Below are positions 18,949 to 28,512 of a stretch of 64,000 bases of DNA, in pieces. Numbering within the stretch: the stretch's first letter is position 1; the number at the start of each line of letters is the position of its first letter. Position numbers and translations under genes: made by a program. Below the pieces are notes generated by a model that saw nothing but the letters and a program-made list of their open reading frames with translations, was not told the DNA's origin and did no database searches. Source of the stretch: Thiohalomonas denitrificans (lineage in GTDB: Bacteria; Pseudomonadota; Gammaproteobacteria; Thiohalomonadales; Thiohalomonadaceae); assembly GCA_020725115.1 (NCBI GenBank), contig DYFR01000002.1, forward strand, positions 45,871 to 109,870, read 5' to 3'.

Positions 18949-19587
18949 TCAGCTGATATTGTCCAGCATGCCGTGGCGAATGGCGAGGCGGGTCAACTCG
19001 GCATCGGTGCGCACACCAAGCTTGTCATAGAGGCGATAGCGATAGGTACTGATGGTTTTGGGGCTGAGACAGAGCTGTTCCGATATATCACTCATTTTGT
19101 TGCCCTGCATCAACATCATCAGCACCTGCAGCTCACGCCGTGACAGACGCTGGAAGGGTGATTCCGTGCCCGGCAACAGTGACAATGCCAGTGATTGTGC
19201 AACCGTTGGACTGATATAGCGCTTGCCGGCGGCGACCTGATGGATGGCCTGGATCATCTCGTCCACGTTGCAGCCCTTGCTCAGGTAGCCGACGGCGCCG
19301 GCCTTGAGCAGCTGGCTGGGGAAAGGGTCGTCGGTATGAACCGTGAGAACGATGACCTTGATCTCCGGGTGGGAATGGGTCAACCGCCGGGTGGCCTCAA
19401 GGCCGCCGATGCCGGGCATGCTCACATCCATCAGTACCACATCGGGGCAAAACTTCCGCACCGAATCGATAGCAGCCTCGCCGCTATCCACCTCGGCATA
19501 AACCTTGATGCCCTTGACGTCCGTCAGCAGGCGCCGAATACCGGTGCGTACCAGTTCGTGATCGTCAACAAGAAGGACGTTAATCAT
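18949..19587 (-). CDS. Response regulator, NarL/FixJ family (GacA/UvrY)
   Basis: VLLVDDHELVRTGIRRLLTDVKGIKV, LuxR-type HTH at the C-terminus; adjacent to uvrC as in other Gammaproteobacteria. Confidence 0.92.
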   Translation of the reverse strand: MINVLLVDDHELVRTGIRRLLTDVKGIKVYAEVDSGEAAIDSVRKFCPDVVLMDVSMPGIGGLEATRRLTHSHPEIKVIVLTVHTDDPFPSQLLKAGAVGYLSKGCNVDEMIQAIHQVAAGKRYISPTVAQSLALSLLPGTESPFQRLSRRELQVLMMLMQGNKMSDISEQLCLSPKTISTYRYRLYDKLGVRTDAELTRLAIRHGMLDNIS

Positions 19588-19744
19588 GCGAGGAATCGTG
19601 GCCGCCCGGGTTATTGACCCACGAACATACAGGATTTGCCATTTTAATCAAGCCGGGTACAGCGGCCAGAATTCCCCTTATCCAGCCCGGTGAGCGCTAT
19701 GTGACGCAGTTCACAAATTTCAGGCACGGGAGGGCCAGGCAAAA

Positions 19745-19802
<58 letters not shown>

Positions 19803-19961
19803 TTTTACGGAGGCTGCTTGTAACTAGCTTTCCGCTACTTTGTTTAGCCCGCCGCGCCTTTGCAAAACAACGACTTATCGTCGTTGCATGTTTTGTGTAG
19901 CTTGTCGTAACTTAGCCTAGATTGCTAAACATACGCTAAAACAGCGTCTAGGAGAAGGGCT

Positions 19962-21263
19962 ATGCCGAAGCTAACGAAGACTTTCATCGACAAGGTGCAA
20001 CCGCCCGCCGAGGGCTACGCGATTCACTGGGACGACTCGCTCAAGGGGTACGGGCTACGGGTCACCGCTGCGGGCAAGCGGGTGTTCATTGCGCAGGGGC
20101 GCGTCAGGGGCAAGGCCGTGTGCGTCACGATTGGTCCTTATGGGCTATACACGGAAGAACTGGCGCGCAACGGACTGACCGACAGCAGCGGCACGATTAT
20201 CACGAAAGGCGCGCGCCACATCCTGCAAGCCATGCGCGACGGTATCGACCCGCGCGACGCGAAGAAAGCGGACGAGGCAGCCAAGGTGACATTGCGGCAG
20301 GTCGCTGACGCTTACATGGGGCGACCGGGTAAGCTGAAGGACAGCAGCAAGAGCGAGATTGAGCGGCATGTGACCACAACCTTCAAGGCGTGGGAACACA
20401 AGCCCATCACTAGCATCACCGAGGACGACTGCCGCAAGCGCTACCGCGAAATTCTGACGAAGGGGCTTCGCGGCAACCGTGAGGGCGGTTCGCCAGGTCA
20501 AGCCAATCAGGCGTTCAGCGTGTTGCGCGCCCTCATCAACTATGCCGGTCGGCAGTACAAGAAGCACGACGGCACGCCGCTGGTGCTGCACAACCCTGTC
20601 GCGGTGCTGAAAGACGATTGGGCCGAGCTAGACCCGCGCGATTCGAGCATCCCGCTGCCGAAGGTGGGCGCGGTGTGGCACATGCTCACGCAGGCACGCG
20701 CCAACGCCTACAACCGCGATACGTGGTCAAGCATCGACCTTGTGATGTTCCTCATGCTGACCGGCGCACGCAAGGAAGAAGCCGCGGCACTGACATGGGA
20801 TCGGGTCAATCTTGATGAATGCTGGTGGCACATACCCGACCCCAAGAATCGTCGGCCTGTCTGGCTTCCGTTATCTGCGCAGGCGGTCGAACTGCTCAAG
20901 ACCCGCCAGCGGGTAGAGGGCAACCAGCATGTCTTTCCATCATGGGGCAAGAGTGGCCACATCAAAGACCCGCGCGACACCATGAAGAAGGTCAGCGAGA
21001 CGGCAGGCACACACTTGTCGCCACATGACCTGCGGCGCACCTTCGCTGACATTGGATATGCCGAGTGCGGCGTCGATCTCTCCAAGGTCAAGCAACTGCT
21101 GAACCACAAGCCTCACGGCGTCACGGAGAAGCACTACCTGAAGACATCAAAGCTGCAATATCTACTCCCCGAGGTGCAGCGGGTAGCTGACTGGATAGAG
21201 AAGCAGGGCAAGCTCGCGGAGGCAATCGCCAAGGGTGAAAACGTGGTGCCGCTCCGTGCTTGA
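19962..21263 (+). CDS. Tyrosine recombinase/integrase (DUF4102-type N-terminus)
   Basis: LTKTFIDKVQPPAEGYAIHWDDSLKGYGLRVTAAGKRVFIAQGR N-terminus; catalytic region LTGARKEEAAALTWDRVN ... HDLRRTFADIGYAECGVDLSKVKQLLNHKP. Confidence 0.95.
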   Translation: MPKLTKTFIDKVQPPAEGYAIHWDDSLKGYGLRVTAAGKRVFIAQGRVRGKAVCVTIGPYGLYTEELARNGLTDSSGTIITKGARHILQAMRDGIDPRDAKKADEAAKVTLRQVADAYMGRPGKLKDSSKSEIERHVTTTFKAWEHKPITSITEDDCRKRYREILTKGLRGNREGGSPGQANQAFSVLRALINYAGRQYKKHDGTPLVLHNPVAVLKDDWAELDPRDSSIPLPKVGAVWHMLTQARANAYNRDTWSSIDLVMFLMLTGARKEEAAALTWDRVNLDECWWHIPDPKNRRPVWLPLSAQAVELLKTRQRVEGNQHVFPSWGKSGHIKDPRDTMKKVSETAGTHLSPHDLRRTFADIGYAECGVDLSKVKQLLNHKPHGVTEKHYLKTSKLQYLLPEVQRVADWIEKQGKLAEAIAKGENVVPLRA

Positions 21264-21507
21264 TTTACGGGCTTGCCCCGAAATATCAAAGCAATACATC
21301 ACGTTGCAAAGGCTGCACAAGCTCAGTAAAGTAGCAGCCAACACACCTCGCCTTTCCGTCACTTCGCGCAATGCGTCGGGACGCGATCAACGAAAAGTGC
21401 TGCATGGGCAGACGGCGGGCAACTGGCATCGGTAACGCGATGCAGTTCGCCTACCGACTGCCCTTTTTGCATCTGCACGTCGGTGGGCTTGCTGAGAGGC
21501 ACTGCCC

Positions 21508-21816
21508 ATGCAAACCGAAAGCCTGTCCTTCGAGCAGCTTTGCGAGCTGTTCAACTACACCCCGAAGAATCGCCCCCTGAGCAGCCGCGAAGCAGCGGAG
21601 ATTCTGCACTTCCAGCCCAACACGCTTGAGCAGAAGCGCCTAGCGGGCACTGGTCCCCGCTACTTCCAGCCCGACGGCTGCCGCCGCGTCTATTACTCCG
21701 AACGCGACGTTCTTTTCTGGCTCGCCTCCGGCGCACGCACCAGCACCAGCCAGCGCCCTGACCACGTTGCACTGACCCGCGCGCCGTGGCTTCCCGCCGA
21801 ACAGCAAACCTCATAA
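21508..21816 (+). CDS. HTH/excisionase-like DNA-binding protein
   Basis: LSSREAAEILHFQPNTLEQKRLAGTGPRYFQPDGCRRVYYSERDVLFWL resembles AlpA/MerR-like winged HTH. Confidence 0.7.
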   Translation: MQTESLSFEQLCELFNYTPKNRPLSSREAAEILHFQPNTLEQKRLAGTGPRYFQPDGCRRVYYSERDVLFWLASGARTSTSQRPDHVALTRAPWLPAEQQTS

Positions 21817-21954
21817 CTGGCGGTCGCCTATGCGCAACCCGAACAGCGCCACCGCTTGCGCCTGCGGTACTACACCGCCGCCTAGCCCACTCGCAGCCCA
21901 TCAACAAAAAAGCGGCAAGGTTGTGCCGACCTTGCCGCCCGAGAGGTACTGAAT

Positions 21955-23505
21955 ATGAATCAACGCGAAGACATACTAGGGCAGCCGTCGCCGGGTGTGC
22001 AAGATGGAATGCCAGCCCCGCAAAACGGCGCAGGGGCGACGCTGCACCCCAGCCAATACCCTAGCGGCGGCAACATGCCAATCCCGGCCTCAGCCGCCGC
22101 GCAGCCAGCACCAGCAGCACCGCAAGCACCGAACCCTGAGCGCGAGTGGGAGCACTTCCCCGAATACCCGGAGTATGCCAGCGGGCACCAGCGCACGCCT
22201 TGGCCTCCGGGGTTTGTTGGCAAGGTCGCTCAGTACCTCTATTGCCACTCCCCGTCACCTGTACCGGAATACGCCATAGCAGCGGCAGTCGCCTTCTTCG
22301 CTGGCGTATGCGGACGAGGATGGATCTACAGCGGCACAGGCTTGAATCACGACATCGTGGTTATCGGAGAGTCAGGCACCGGCAAGAACATCGTCCATCA
22401 AGGTATCGCCAACATTGGCAGGCAGTTGAGCGGCACGCCCATCGCCACATTCATCATCAACGCGAAAATGGCATCTGCTCCCGCACTGCTCAAGAACGTA
22501 GCTGCTAACCCTTGCTTCCTCCAACTCATCGGGGAGGTGGGTAAGATGTACCGCGCCTATTCCAAGTCGAAGCATGGCGACACACTGGACGAGCTTTTCA
22601 CCGTGAAGCTCGACCTGTGGGAACGCTCAGGGCCAGACGGCAATGCGGTAGGCATTCTCTACTCCAACCCTGATAAGAACGTCCAGCCTGTTGGCGTTAC
22701 AGGCATTGCGCATAGCACGCTGGGCGAATCTACCCCCAGCGTCTTTTTCGGCGCGCTCACAACCGACATGATGAATGACGGGCTACTGTCGCGCCTGTGG
22801 ATCATCGAGTACGAAGGGGAAGACCCGCAATTCAATGAGCACCGCCTGCACGAGATGCCCAAGGAATGGATCAACTATCTGTCCAATCTCGTCCGTGCTG
22901 CTAGTGGCAGGCTGAATCAGCAACCTATTGACCACAGCAACGAGTCGGCAGCCCTCATCCGCAAGTTTGCGCAGGAGTGCCGCGACGAAAAGCTCAATGC
23001 TGGCAAAGACCCTGCACAGCGTCAGCTATGGGTGCGCGCCTACGAGAAAGTCATTCGGCTTGCTGCTCTGCTGGCGGTTGCCGACAACTACCTGTTCCCT
23101 ATCGTTCAAGTCGAGCATGTCGAGTGGGCAATTAGCATGCTCCGTCACGCGAACCTCACTGTGCAGCGCCGGGTATGTGACGGTGACATTTCGGACGATG
23201 CTGACCACGCACGGGAGGCAATGGTTCTTCAGCGGTGCCGCCGTTGGATCGAGGCAGAGCGCAAAGACCCGAAGGAGGAACGCCTACGCCAGAACAGCAT
23301 TATCCCGCGCCGATTCCTGCAACAAGAGGTCAGCTCAAAAGACCTATTCAAGAATCACAGATTCGGTGCAGTAACAGTGCTGAACCTGACGATGCGCAGC
23401 CTCGTTGAGAACGGCTACCTCATGGAAGTCGATAAGACGAAGCTTGCCGAGGACTTTAATGTGCGCTCGGTGTGCTGGCGCGTGCTGGAACTGGACAAGC
23501 GTTAG
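21955..23505 (+). CDS. DUF3987-like P-loop ATPase (replication/helicase-type protein of small integrative elements)
   Basis: VPEYAIAAAVAFFAGVCGRGWIYSGTGLNHDIVVIGESGTGKNIVHQGI (Walker A-like GESGTGKN), long C-terminal region. Confidence 0.6.
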   Translation: MNQREDILGQPSPGVQDGMPAPQNGAGATLHPSQYPSGGNMPIPASAAAQPAPAAPQAPNPEREWEHFPEYPEYASGHQRTPWPPGFVGKVAQYLYCHSPSPVPEYAIAAAVAFFAGVCGRGWIYSGTGLNHDIVVIGESGTGKNIVHQGIANIGRQLSGTPIATFIINAKMASAPALLKNVAANPCFLQLIGEVGKMYRAYSKSKHGDTLDELFTVKLDLWERSGPDGNAVGILYSNPDKNVQPVGVTGIAHSTLGESTPSVFFGALTTDMMNDGLLSRLWIIEYEGEDPQFNEHRLHEMPKEWINYLSNLVRAASGRLNQQPIDHSNESAALIRKFAQECRDEKLNAGKDPAQRQLWVRAYEKVIRLAALLAVADNYLFPIVQVEHVEWAISMLRHANLTVQRRVCDGDISDDADHAREAMVLQRCRRWIEAERKDPKEERLRQNSIIPRRFLQQEVSSKDLFKNHRFGAVTVLNLTMRSLVENGYLMEVDKTKLAEDFNVRSVCWRVLELDKR

Positions 23506-23795
23506 CTGTGGGAGCAGCTAACGCGCAACAACAAAACGCAACTCAGATGCTTCCGATCACCCGTTTTGTTAGCTGCAAAAACTCCTTGTTAGCGGCATAT
23601 CCAGCTAACGAACGGGAGCACGGCAAATGCAGTAACCATAAGGGTTTATGTGTGTGTGTTGTGTGTGTTGTTAGTTGTTAGCTGCGTTAGTTGCACTTTC
23701 TTTATCTAAACAGTCGTTTGCTTATTTCTTGTGCAGCAGGCAGCGTTTTTTACCCTGCAACACGTACAGCGCAGCTAACACAGCTAACAGCTAAC
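23501..23795. repeat. Iteron-like cluster of GTTAGCTG / CAGCTAAC motifs
   Basis: Copies at about 23501, 23515, 23568, 23602, 23678, 23772, 23781, 23788 in both orientations, plus variants (gttagcgg, gttagttg). Confidence 0.75.
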
Positions 23796-24035
23796 GCTTC
23801 ACTGCATCAGCCCGAACACCAAACAAGGAATACGGCGGTCGGCAGCATGCAAGCCCAGCAAGCGCGCCAATGTCTTTGGCATGTGGTTAGTTCCCTCTAG
23901 CCCATTCGTAGCAACCGCGACCCATCCAAGCAAAAAGCCGTGGCATGCCGCCTTGCACGTTGCCGCCAATACCCTAGCACCGACCAGCACGCGAAAGCGG
24001 CCTACGCGGCCCGTGCGCGGCCCCAGCCGTACCGG

Positions 24036-24503
24036 CTACCCGCCGCGCTTGCACCTTAGCGGGTAGTACCATCCCGCGCTGCGACGCTTCTTAACGAACA
24101 GCGTCGCCATCATGCGCCCCCATTGCGTCTCTGTTGCCAGCGCCAGCACCGACTGCGACCGCTGGGCGCGGTTGTCACCGAAGCGCCGCGCATGGGCGAT
24201 GTAGCTCTCATACAGGGTGCGCGCCTGCGTCCATTCGCTCGGGGTCTGTGCATCGACCACGCAACGCCTCACCCAATCGTCAAACGCTGCGCTACGAACT
24301 GCACCCGTCAGTTCTTCCGCCTTTGCGCGTGCCTGCTGCAAGGAGGAGAAGGTTGCTTTCTTCTCGCGTCGCAACAAGTCCGCCTCGAATGCATCGCGGT
24401 CGCCTCCATGCCAGGGAGGAATTGGTTTAGGTTCCTCTGCCTCGGGTGGCGCATCGTAATCCGGCAGAGGAAGCGAACCCGGTCTTGGTTTGCGTGTCGT
24501 CAT
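24036..24503 (-). CDS. Hypothetical protein; C-terminus resembles winged-helix end of phage/plasmid primases
   Basis: 155 aa; LALATETQWGRMMATLFVKKRRSAGWYYPL. Confidence 0.55.
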   Translation of the reverse strand: MTTRKPRPGSLPLPDYDAPPEAEEPKPIPPWHGGDRDAFEADLLRREKKATFSSLQQARAKAEELTGAVRSAAFDDWVRRCVVDAQTPSEWTQARTLYESYIAHARRFGDNRAQRSQSVLALATETQWGRMMATLFVKKRRSAGWYYPLRCKRGG

Positions 24504-24560
24504 GTCGTGTATGGTGTGTATGGTTGCTGTTCATACCATACATCACGGACGCACAAATGA

Positions 24561-24583
24561 AAAGCGCCCGAAATGGGCGCTCT
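24561..24583 (-). terminator. Rho-independent terminator-like hairpin
   Basis: agcgcccgaaatgggcgct, T-run on the minus strand, downstream of the 24606-25022 gene. Confidence 0.6.
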
Positions 24584-24605
24584 CATTGCTCAAGGGATGG
24601 ATGCG

Positions 24606-25022
24606 TCAGGCGGTAGCTTTGACCCGCCCGCTGATACCGTTGAACTTGCGCCACTGGTAAAGCTCGATCTGCGCATTGTTGAGGTTCCACCCCTTCGCCT
24701 CCGCGACCGGCTGCAAGTCCTTCGGCTTCACGTTGCCGTGCTGGTCTAGGTACTCCCACACCTCCAAGCACTTGCCGGGGCCGGGACGCTTAACGCCGTT
24801 CTGCTCGATGCGCTCCACCTTCGGGGCGGCTGCTTTCTTCGGCTTGCCTGTGGTCACCACAGCGTCGGCGGCAACGGGTGCCGGTGCTTCCATCTGCTTC
24901 CAGCCGAAGCGCACTCCCTCCGCAGACTTATGCACGGTGATTTCCACCAGTTCGTCGGGCACACCTGCGGCAACACCAGCGCGGCGGGCGTTTTCGCGTT
25001 TCGTGTAGGTCTTGGCTTCCAT
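24606..25022 (-). CDS. Hypothetical protein (element cargo)
   Basis: 138 aa from MEAKTYTKRENARRAGVAAGVPDELVEITVHKSAEG; followed by a hairpin terminator. Confidence 0.6.
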   Translation of the reverse strand: MEAKTYTKRENARRAGVAAGVPDELVEITVHKSAEGVRFGWKQMEAPAPVAADAVVTTGKPKKAAAPKVERIEQNGVKRPGPGKCLEVWEYLDQHGNVKPKDLQPVAEAKGWNLNNAQIELYQWRKFNGISGRVKATA

Positions 25023-25261
25023 GTCGTTGCTCCTGTGCGTGTTGAAGGAGGCGTATTGCAAGACAGGTCTCCGAGACTCGGCAACGACTTTTTGGATGCA
25101 CGCGAAACACGCTTGATATGCCGCCAGACAACAGAACGACAAATAACTTATTTGCTGTTTGGATGCGCTAAGTAATTGTTTTCGTTGCACGACTTATTTT
25201 GATTGCCGTACCGTTTTTGCACATGCGCAGCCGCGCCGCCATTTATCAAGGAGTTTGCACC

Positions 25262-25978
25262 ATGACTGACAACGTTGATGCCCGTATCACGCCTTCGCTG
25301 CACCCCGATAACGTCAAGTCCATTGACGGGTTTGACGAGCAGACCGCGCCGTATCTCGCGCCCACCATGACCGCGTTTAGCACCGCCTATGAAGGCGTGC
25401 GTGCGGTGTGGGCAGCCAAAGAAGCTGCCGCCCACAATCCGACGTGGAATGAGGCGATGCAGATCATCCACACGGACGACTTCGCGCAAAAGCACTTCGC
25501 CAAGATCAGCAAGAGCTTTGACGTTACCCGCTCGAACTTGGAGAAGGGCATTGCGATGCTGGAGCAGCAGCTTGCAGCGCCCATTGAATCGAAGGCAGCG
25601 CAGAGCATCAGCGCCGAGATTCGCTCCTACGCGAAAAACCTGCCCAGCGAGAAGCGGCACGCCTTTATCCAGCAAGCCATTGACGAGGGTGACCACACTA
25701 CCGTCAGCGCACTGCTGGGCGCACCCGCCTACCTGTCCGGCCTCGATGCGAACTTCCAAGCCACCTACGTTCGATTCTGGAACGAGCGCAGCGCGCCGGA
25801 GATTGCCCAGCGCCTCAAGGCGATGAAGGGTGCCAAGCAGATGATCGAAGAACGCGCGGGGCTGGTGTTCAAGGAGCTTGAGAAAGCAGTTGGCGCACCG
25901 CCGCACAAAGCTGCCGCACTTCGTCAAGCCAAGACGAATGCTGAGAAGGCCTTCATCCTGCAAGACCTCGGTCAGTGA
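25262..25978 (+). CDS. Hypothetical protein (element cargo)
   Basis: MTDNVDARITPSLHPDNVKSIDGFDEQTAPYLAP..., first gene of a tightly packed plus-strand operon. Confidence 0.65.
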   Translation: MTDNVDARITPSLHPDNVKSIDGFDEQTAPYLAPTMTAFSTAYEGVRAVWAAKEAAAHNPTWNEAMQIIHTDDFAQKHFAKISKSFDVTRSNLEKGIAMLEQQLAAPIESKAAQSISAEIRSYAKNLPSEKRHAFIQQAIDEGDHTTVSALLGAPAYLSGLDANFQATYVRFWNERSAPEIAQRLKAMKGAKQMIEERAGLVFKELEKAVGAPPHKAAALRQAKTNAEKAFILQDLGQ

Positions 25979-26009
25979 TCTTTAGATGATCTATCAAGAG
26001 GGCTCACCC

Positions 26010-26489
26010 ATGACCGAAGTAGTTCAACCCGACTGGCTCAAGGCGCATCACGAGGCAAACCCGTCCGGCACCGCACCGCCTCCGGGCAACCCGAAATGGC
26101 AGAAGGGCATGAAGTCCCCGAACCCTGCCGGTCGCCCCAAGGGCATCAGCGACAAGCGCGCCAAGCTCGCCCAGCGGATGCTGGACGACGCAAGCGGCAT
26201 CGTGGATCGCATGATTGCCCAAGCGCTGGAAGGCGACCCGCAAGCCGCCAACTTGATCCTGTCGCGCGTCATGCCCGCGCTACGCGCACAGGCCGAGAAG
26301 GTGGAGTTTGATTTCGACGCGAAGGCATCTGTGACCGAGCAGGCCGAGGCCGTGCTTCAGTCCATCGCAGACGGCAAGGTCGCGCCCGATGTGGGCAAGC
26401 AGATTCTGGACGGCATTTCGACGCTCTACGGCATCAAGCAAATCGCAGAACTGGAAGCGCGGCTGCAAGCGCTGGAGGAGAAGGAATGA
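26010..26489 (+). CDS. DUF5681-like protein
   Basis: NPKWQKGMKSPNPAGRPKGISDKRAKLAQRML N-terminal motif typical of phage/element DUF5681 proteins. Confidence 0.6.
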   Translation: MTEVVQPDWLKAHHEANPSGTAPPPGNPKWQKGMKSPNPAGRPKGISDKRAKLAQRMLDDASGIVDRMIAQALEGDPQAANLILSRVMPALRAQAEKVEFDFDAKASVTEQAEAVLQSIADGKVAPDVGKQILDGISTLYGIKQIAELEARLQALEEKE

Positions 26490-26698
26490 GCATCCACGAC
26501 ACCGACAGCATTCCCTTTTATGGCTGGGGACGGCCAAAAATTGAACGCCCGATAGACACGCCGCAGGGGCAAGCCGATCTCAAGCTGATCGTCAATGCCT
26601 GCTATGAGGCGATTTTGAAGTGCGACGACCCGGCAGTGCGCTATCAGGCCGCGCGCCTGTTGCAGAACCTCGGCCCGATGAAAGGAACGCTGCAATGA
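26486..26698 (+). CDS. Hypothetical small protein
   Basis: 70 aa; ATGA overlap with upstream gene. Confidence 0.5.
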   Translation: MSIHDTDSIPFYGWGRPKIERPIDTPQGQADLKLIVNACYEAILKCDDPAVRYQAARLLQNLGPMKGTLQ

Positions 26699-26877
26699 AG
26701 AACCTGCACACCGACCCGCGCGAGAACGCGCCCGTCAAGCACACGGTAACGCCCAGCGACCTGCAACAGATTCAACAGCGCCGAATCGAGGCGCACGCCG
26801 CCCGCGAGACCAGCGACGCGCTGAACCTGCTCCGGGCTTTCAAGCTGGGCGAGGCACTGCGCGAGTCGCGGGAGTAA
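26695..26877 (+). CDS. Hypothetical small protein
   Basis: 60 aa; ATGA overlap with upstream gene. Confidence 0.45.
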   Translation: MKNLHTDPRENAPVKHTVTPSDLQQIQQRRIEAHAARETSDALNLLRAFKLGEALRESRE

Positions 26878-26881
26878 CCAC

Positions 26882-27106
26882 ATGGCCGACACGCGGGGCA
26901 TGCTGGCACGGTTGCGCAAGCTGGAGCGCTCGCGCGGTGCTGGCGACGAGATGCGCGAATGGCTTGTGCAAGCGTTCGATGCTGCGCTCGCCGATGGTCG
27001 CATGTGCCCCGTCGATGGCGGTGTGGTGCGGCACTGTGTCTTGAAGTGGGTCAGCGAAGGAAGCGCCAAGGGCATGGCTGGGGAGGGTTCATTGCTATGG
27101 AGCTGA
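26882..27106 (+). CDS. Hypothetical small protein
   Basis: 74 aa; contiguous with the operon. Confidence 0.45.
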   Translation: MADTRGMLARLRKLERSRGAGDEMREWLVQAFDAALADGRMCPVDGGVVRHCVLKWVSEGSAKGMAGEGSLLWS

Positions 27107-27411
27107 ATAGCGCTGACCACACTGCACCGGCATGGCTCGCGGGGCGCCAGCAGGCACAGCAGAAGGAAGCAAAGCCTAATTTCCAAGGGTTCGTTGAACC
27201 GCGTATGTGGCCGCAGGACGGCGGCACGCGGCGCGAACCAGTGATGGACATGGACGCAAAGCCACCCCGCGCCGTTCGCTATGTCGGGTGGCGGAGGTGC
27301 ATGCGGTGTGGTCAGCTCTTTTGGTCGGAGGACGTGCAACGCTTGCGCCTATGCACCCCGCAACCGAACCGGCAGGGCTGCCGCAACAGGCAAGACGATG
27401 ACGGTATCTAA
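27097..27411 (+). CDS. Small protein with zinc-ribbon-like CxxC motif
   Basis: RRCMRCGQLFWSEDVQRLRLCTP; overlaps upstream gene. Confidence 0.5.
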   Translation: MELNSADHTAPAWLAGRQQAQQKEAKPNFQGFVEPRMWPQDGGTRREPVMDMDAKPPRAVRYVGWRRCMRCGQLFWSEDVQRLRLCTPQPNRQGCRNRQDDDGI

Positions 27412-27896
27412 AACCGCTCCACCGCTTCCAGTCGTCAGCGGTGCAGTGCGCCCGGAATCGAGAAGGCCGGGCCGTCCCATAGCGAACCGTCGGACGTAAA
27501 TCAAACGGGCGATGTCAGGAACGGGGCCGCTCCTAACCCGTCAGACCTGACCTTCAACGGGTGCCGATGGCATCCGTTGTCGTGAATAGCCCCCGACAGG
27601 GTCACACTGCCGGGGGCTGGTGCAGTGGCATCGGGCCGCTTCGCATGGGTTAGAAAAACACTGCATGCGCAGTGTGTGACAAAGCGGTTGCATCAAGCAA
27701 CGCCCGCAAATCGGGCTTATCACGCCTACAAGCCGACTTCATCAGACTCAATACAAGCACGAAGGCACCGCGTCGAACGTCGCCTGTACGTCTCTCGGGC
27801 GGTAGCCGGGTTGCTGGGCGGCACAGGCGGCGATTACCACACTGCTGCCCCAAGGGTACGGGCAAGCGCTGCGCGTGGCCTGTAGCGGCTTAGCGC

Positions 27897-28097
27897 CTAT
27901 TTCTTGCCAGTAGTAGGAGGGCGGTGCTTCTCGACGATTGCGCGAATTTCCGCATTCAGGTTCGCCTGATCCTGCCGAAGCTTGGATTCTGCCGCTCGCT
28001 CGGTTGCTGCACCTTGCGGGTTGAAGCGCCCGTTCTTGTCGTAGTTCCCGGGGTTTTCCTCGGGGAAGTCCTCGAAGTATTCCGACCATTCACCCAT
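27897..28097 (-). CDS. Hypothetical protein (element cargo)
   Basis: 66 aa, MGEWSEYFEDFPEENPGNYDKNGRFNPQGAATERAAESKLRQDQANLNAEIRAIVEKH. Confidence 0.45.
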   Translation of the reverse strand: MGEWSEYFEDFPEENPGNYDKNGRFNPQGAATERAAESKLRQDQANLNAEIRAIVEKHRPPTTGKK

Positions 28098-28113
28098 GAC
28101 TGGCTCCTATGTT

Positions 28114-28203
28114 TGGCGGTGGGTCAGGGATTCGAACCCTGGAAGGACTTACATCCTTGCTAGTTTTCAAGACTAGTGCATTCAACCGCTCTGCCAACCC
28201 ACC
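28114..28203 (-). tRNA. tRNA-Ser(UGA), complete, carried by the integrative element
   Basis: RC GGTGGGTTGGCAGAGCGGTTGAATGCACTAGTCTTGAAAACTAGCAAGGATGTAAGTCCTTCCAGGGTTCGAATCCCTGACCCACCGCCA, 90 nt, all stems pair. Confidence 0.96.
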
Positions 28204-28319
28204 GTACTCTGTAACGCGCTAAGAATCTGCTAAACGGCGCAAATGCCGCCACCGAAATAAACTTGCTAACACGTTGTTTTTACTGCAATTTTTATTGCTC
28301 GCGCGCCGTCCGAACGTAA

Positions 28320-28360
28320 GTTTTCAAGACCGTCGCTTTCGACCGCTCAGCCACCTCTCC
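28320..28360 (-). pseudogene. 5' half of disrupted host tRNA-Ser(UGA) (element right junction)
   Basis: RC GGAGAGGTGGCTGAGCGGTCGAAAGCGACGGTCTTGAAAAC; acceptor GGAGAGG pairs with CCTCTCC of the 3' half at 19745. Confidence 0.93.
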
Positions 28361-28512
28361 AAAGGTGGCGGAAGGATAACCGATTGCTGCCCCCCTATTC
28401 CAGCGGTTGATATTCCGGCCCGGCCCGGTATCCTGTCCACAAGTAGAGGGAACCTGTTGCCCCATACTCGGGTCTCATCATCCGTATGCCAACAACAACA
28501 CGAGGATCACAC

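Noticed and set aside
23640-23690. TG-rich run as a microsatellite or Z-DNA feature
   Set aside because: Short and imperfect; more simply part of the iteron-like region.
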